From assembly GCF_001913705.1 (NCBI RefSeq), contig NZ_MKQD01000051.1, positions 1 to 56,748 of the forward strand: a stretch of 56,748 nucleotides of DNA, read 5' to 3'. The translations under genes were made by a program, and so were the position numbers. Shown here one piece after another: positions 53,619-56,748 of the stretch (position 1 is its first letter; each line of letters starts with the position of its first letter). This DNA is from Thalassotalea sp. PP2-459 (GTDB taxonomy: Bacteria; Pseudomonadota; Gammaproteobacteria; Enterobacterales; Alteromonadaceae). The notes beneath the pieces are model-generated. The model saw only the letters and a list, made by a program, of their open reading frames with translations. It was not told the DNA's origin and made no database searches.

Positions 53619-56600
53619 TTAGTTAGCTCTAATTGATGCAGAAATAGTTCTACCTTTATTATTTTCTCCTTGAGGTGTTGGAACTGTGAATATTGTTCGA
53701 GATAAATCTAATGACTGTTCTGAAGAGATAATAAGTCCGCTAGTCTGGCCTTCAACTCCTACATACTTTAATTGGCTATCAACTATTTCGTATGATCCCA
53801 TTAATTCAAATGTTACAGCATCTAATGTTTGACTTGGGTCCGATATGTGAATATCAAATTCGTTACTACCCTCACTTTTTGATGTAATTAAAAGTGCACC
53901 AGGTGATGTTAATTTGACTTGAATATTATTATTACTAGATACATTATTGCTCATTGCATTATGCGCTAGTAAATATGTTCGTCGATCATTATATGCTGCA
54001 TGCACATTAGTAGTGGTTAAACTTGTAATTCTATTTAATTCATCGATGCTGCTACTATCTGCTATGGGAGCAATCATATATCGATAACTTTGATTAGAAT
54101 TGTTTTCATGCTCAATCCATAGGCTAAATACCTTCAGTGTAGCTTCACCAGTTACAGGTCCTATAGCTGACCAGTTTCCGGTTTGCTCCTGTACTTGTAA
54201 GTGAATTTTTTGAGCAACACCGCTTACTTGAGGAAAGTAGTATAGGGTACCATTGTGTTTAACCCATTCAATATTACCAGTATAGCTGCCAGCATTGCCG
54301 GCAGCTATTATCTCTTCATTTCCGCTGATACTATAAGTAACATCGGAGCTGTCATAAAGTGATTGCTCAACAGACGTAATAACTTTGTTACATGGTTCCT
54401 CTGTGCAGCTAGCATTTATGTGGCTTCCTTGTGAAATAATTGCATTGTTGAAATATATCCAACTTTTTTTTGCATCTGTAACTTTATTATCGTCTATACC
54501 ATTACGGCTAATATCAGCAAAAAAAGCCCCAAATTGATGGTCACTAACTCCACCTACAAATGTGTTTGCTCCCTCTGCATTTTTGCCTTCATCTATTTCA
54601 GGGAAATCTACTATTGGTCTAGCTGTTATGCCTGGTAAACGGTTCCAATCCCACACTGGTTGAATATAACTGTAATCAGTTTTAAGAAGTCCATCAATTT
54701 TCTTTATATATTCATTGCCACTTTTCATGAGAAAATGAGTGCCTGCGCCCATAAAGTAATTTTTTAAGCCTTCACCATTATGAGATTCTGAACCTATAGT
54801 TCGAGGTGAAATTCCTCTCACTGATGAATAATATGGACTGTTATTAATGTCACCCATTTGGACCATGATGTCGCTATGCCAAAAATTTCTATTTCCTATA
54901 AAATGTGCCTTATTTAACTCATTACCGTTAACATTTTCACGAGTTTGGTTAGTTTGAACTGGTTTCGCCCGTGTTTTTAACTCAAGGAGCACATCAGGAG
55001 TAGGAATTGAAGCATATTTTATTGAATCGATTATATCTATTGCCCCATTTAATACACTGTTATCACCAACATCCAATTGATAATTATCTTGCTTTTGGGT
55101 AATTTTTCTGGAGATAGTATGAAGATCAAAACGCCCAGCATAGCTCATCCAACCATAACTACCTAACAGGTGTTTTTCCATTTGATCAGCTGCCGCTAGA
55201 ATCTTATTTTTAAAACCTGTTTCATCAGAATAGGGTAACTCATGAATAATTGTTAGCGCATTCGTAAGACTCTTTAGTAACACACTACCATAGTTGCCAG
55301 CATCTATCTGCCTAGCGACTTGGTTATTCACTGTTTGGTTATGTTGGCTAAAAGTTCTGTCTGCTTTAAATCCGTTTAAAAATATACATGTTGATTTTCG
55401 TGCAACACCACCTTCCCACCCAGAACAATCATCATCTGTTCCGGTTAATTTATCCTTATAAAATGCTAAGTTTTGTTTGTCTGTAGCTAGCCCTAGCACT
55501 GAGTACATAGTTTGCAAATATACATAGTCAGCGTCATTGGAATTATGTTTTGTGGACATTCCAATATTCGAAGACTTATTGAGGTTAGCGATACTCTGCG
55601 GGTAATTAATACTTTGTTCTAAATCTGTACCATGCAATAAAGTTAATATACCTACTACCGATTTGGGAATTGCAATTTGTCGTGTCCAAAAATCAGTACC
55701 GTAAATGTACATATCATCAAATCTAGTTGTAATTTCTTTGTTATTAACTACGTGAACAACTTTGCCATAGTTTGAATAATTTTCGAAACTAGAAAGCGCA
55801 TTTTGAAGTGCAACTCTGGTATCATTACAGTTATCGGGACTTGGAGATGTAGTACAACTCTTCGCATAGTACATAGCCAAAATAAACTGATCTTGCCAAT
55901 ATTTACGTACATGTGCTAATTGATTTTTGCTAAGGCTTGCACCCTGCACAGGGAGATTATTTGCTGACGTAATTAGCTCCCTAACGTCTTCGCTAGTTAC
56001 TTCAGGTGCTGTCGCTTCGACTATATTCCTCATTGTGGTAATAGCAGATGAAAAATCTAACTGTTCAATTGTTAGAGTAAGATCATCGATACAAGCCCAA
56101 AGATCGCCATCATTAACGCACATTTCAATTCCGATATAAGTCTGCGCTTCATTAGTTGGTGTCCCGCTGATTTCACCTGTCGAGGAATTAAATGTCGCCC
56201 AGCTAGGTTTGCTGCCATGCCAATCAATAGTATAGTTAAGTATGTCTCCATCTGGATCTGCTGCAGTAGGGATGAAGCTATACGCAACACCTTCTTTCCA
56301 ATTTGCTGGAGTTCCTGATAGTTCGGGGCGGCGGTTGATGCTGATAGTTAGATCATCAATACAAGCCCAAAGATCGCCATCATTAACGCACATTTCAATA
56401 CCGATATAAGTTTGCGCTTCATTAGTTGGTGTCCCGCTGATTTCACCTGTCGAGGAATTAAATGTCGCCCAGCTAGGTTTGCTGCCATGCCAATCAATAG
56501 AATAGTTAAGTATGTCTCCATCTGGATCTGCTGCACTAGGGATGAAGCTATACGCAACACCTTCTTTCCCATTTGCTGGAGTTCCTGATAGTGCGGGGCG

Positions 56601-56748
56601 ACGGTTTGTATTCGATACCGGCAGGCTTAAGCTGTTTTTGCAAGCCCAATTTGGTCCATCATTGACACAAACTTCGATACCGCTTTTGGTACCTGCATCA
56701 TTGTACCCAGGCGTCCCAGTAACACGACCTGTTGATTTGTTTATTGCC
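53619..56748 (-). CDS. Polysaccharide lyase family 8 (chondroitin/hyaluronan-type lyase) with N-terminal Ig-like repeats, partial
   Basis: The frame is open to the window edge, so the N-terminus and signal peptide are missing; about 1040 residues are visible. The start at 56393 is only an internal Met. The visible N-terminal part holds three putative Ig-like (He_PIG/cadherin-like) repeats of about 90 residues, each with an SGTP element and CVNDGxxWAC. An alpha/alpha-toroid catalytic domain follows. It has FWTRQIAIPKSVVGILTLL, DRTFSQHNQ and NYGS segments (likely catalytic His and Tyr), GRFDLHTISR and NGEGLKNYFMGAGTHF, the last matching the NGEN-type Glu motif. VWDWNRLPGIT and beta-sandwich domains end the protein. 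PL8 enzymes cleave uronate-containing polysaccharides by beta-elimination; exact substrate undetermined. Secreted in relatives. Confidence 0.85.
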   Translation of the reverse strand, partial: AINKSTGRVTGTPGYNDAGTKSGIEVCVNDGPNWACKNSLSLPVSNTNRRPALSGTPANGKEGVAYSFIPSAADPDGDILNYSIDWHGSKPSWATFNSSTGEISGTPTNEAQTYIGIEMCVNDGDLWACIDDLTISINRRPELSGTPANWKEGVAYSFIPTAADPDGDILNYTIDWHGSKPSWATFNSSTGEISGTPTNEAQTYIGIEMCVNDGDLWACIDDLTLTIEQLDFSSAITTMRNIVEATAPEVTSEDVRELITSANNLPVQGASLSKNQLAHVRKYWQDQFILAMYYAKSCTTSPSPDNCNDTRVALQNALSSFENYSNYGKVVHVVNNKEITTRFDDMYIYGTDFWTRQIAIPKSVVGILTLLHGTDLEQSINYPQSIANLNKSSNIGMSTKHNSNDADYVYLQTMYSVLGLATDKQNLAFYKDKLTGTDDDCSGWEGGVARKSTCIFLNGFKADRTFSQHNQTVNNQVARQIDAGNYGSVLLKSLTNALTIIHELPYSDETGFKNKILAAADQMEKHLLGSYGWMSYAGRFDLHTISRKITQKQDNYQLDVGDNSVLNGAIDIIDSIKYASIPTPDVLLELKTRAKPVQTNQTRENVNGNELNKAHFIGNRNFWHSDIMVQMGDINNSPYYSSVRGISPRTIGSESHNGEGLKNYFMGAGTHFLMKSGNEYIKKIDGLLKTDYSYIQPVWDWNRLPGITARPIVDFPEIDEGKNAEGANTFVGGVSDHQFGAFFADISRNGIDDNKVTDAKKSWIYFNNAIISQGSHINASCTEEPCNKVITSVEQSLYDSSDVTYSISGNEEIIAAGNAGSYTGNIEWVKHNGTLYYFPQVSGVAQKIHLQVQEQTGNWSAIGPVTGEATLKVFSLWIEHENNSNQSYRYMIAPIADSSSIDELNRITSLTTTNVHAAYNDRRTYLLAHNAMSNNVSSNNNIQVKLTSPGALLITSKSEGSNEFDIHISDPSQTLDAVTFELMGSYEIVDSQLKYVGVEGQTSGLIISSEQSLDLSRTIFTVPTPQGENNKGRTISASIRAN
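56081..56620 (-). repeat. Two near-identical 270-bp tandem repeats within the lyase gene
   Basis: Units 56081-56350 and 56351-56620 differ at roughly ten positions only and encode consecutive 90-residue Ig-like modules. A third, diverged unit begins at about 56621 and runs to the window edge. The period is a multiple of three, so copy-number changes keep the frame. Confidence 0.92.

Noticed and set aside
56072..56572. Two extra leftward ORFs (72 and 74 residues) with nearly identical proteins inside the lyase gene
   Set aside because: They are alternate-frame readings of the 270-bp tandem repeats; because the period is a multiple of three they look like a conserved gene pair.

Overview
The window comes from an AT-rich, Gram-negative, probably marine gammaproteobacterium. 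Two large TonB-dependent receptors, a Tsx/OmpK-type outer membrane protein, a polysaccharide lyase, many c-type haem motifs and the trmB/yggL/mutY/yggX neighbourhood all point to Alteromonadales. A Colwellia/Thalassotalea-like member is my best guess, but that is inference and no taxonomic marker gene is present.

Layout. 0-11 kb: a CPBP membrane protease with a doubtful 5' end, a TonB-dependent receptor, fumarylacetoacetase (tyrosine catabolism), an HD-GYP response regulator convergent with a GAF histidine kinase, a DUF1289 protein and a SulP anion transporter. 10.9-21.3 kb: a hydroxyproline catabolic cluster. It has a GntR/FCD regulator, 2,5-dioxovalerate dehydrogenase, 4-hydroxyproline 2-epimerase, trans-3-hydroxyproline dehydratase, a FAD D-amino-acid dehydrogenase, an ornithine-cyclodeaminase-family reductase and a second aldehyde dehydrogenase. 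An orphan histidine kinase is embedded in it. Two divergent promoter regions in the cluster share a TGTATACA palindrome, a candidate GntR operator. The pyrroline-hydroxycarboxylate deaminase needed to complete the 4-hydroxyproline route is not in the window.

21.3-31.4 kb: a MATE transporter, a small EF-hand protein, then a five-gene leftward block. The block holds a TonB-dependent receptor, a membrane-embedded AraC-type regulator, and a tightly packed operon of a dihaem cytochrome c4-like protein, a dihaem MauG/peroxidase-like protein and a beta-helix protein fused to a cytochrome c domain. Its substrate is unknown and I regard it as the best candidate for an undescribed system. 31.6-34.0 kb: an Ada/AlkA fusion plus Ogt (alkylation repair) and a small membrane protein.

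34.0-48.6 kb: trmB, yggL, mutY and yggX, which lie close together in enterics, are separated here by two inserted modules. One is a chemoreceptor with an OmpK-like porin. The other is a VOC protein, an NtrY/NtrC-type two-component system, a secreted trypsin-like protease and a MacAB-like ABC exporter. The exporter has a clear sigma-54 promoter with an upstream palindromic enhancer, so the adjacent regulator very probably controls it. 48.7-49.1 kb: tRNA-Phe and tRNA-Thr behind a stable-RNA promoter.

49.1-56.7 kb: an integrative island begins beside tRNA-Thr. It carries a tyrosine integrase with a DUF4224 partner, a translationally coupled HipA-like kinase/DUF3037 pair, a small unknown protein with a duplicated leader and a structured 3' region, and a polysaccharide lyase family 8 gene running off the window. 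That gene contains near-identical 270-bp tandem repeats. The far end of the island is not visible.
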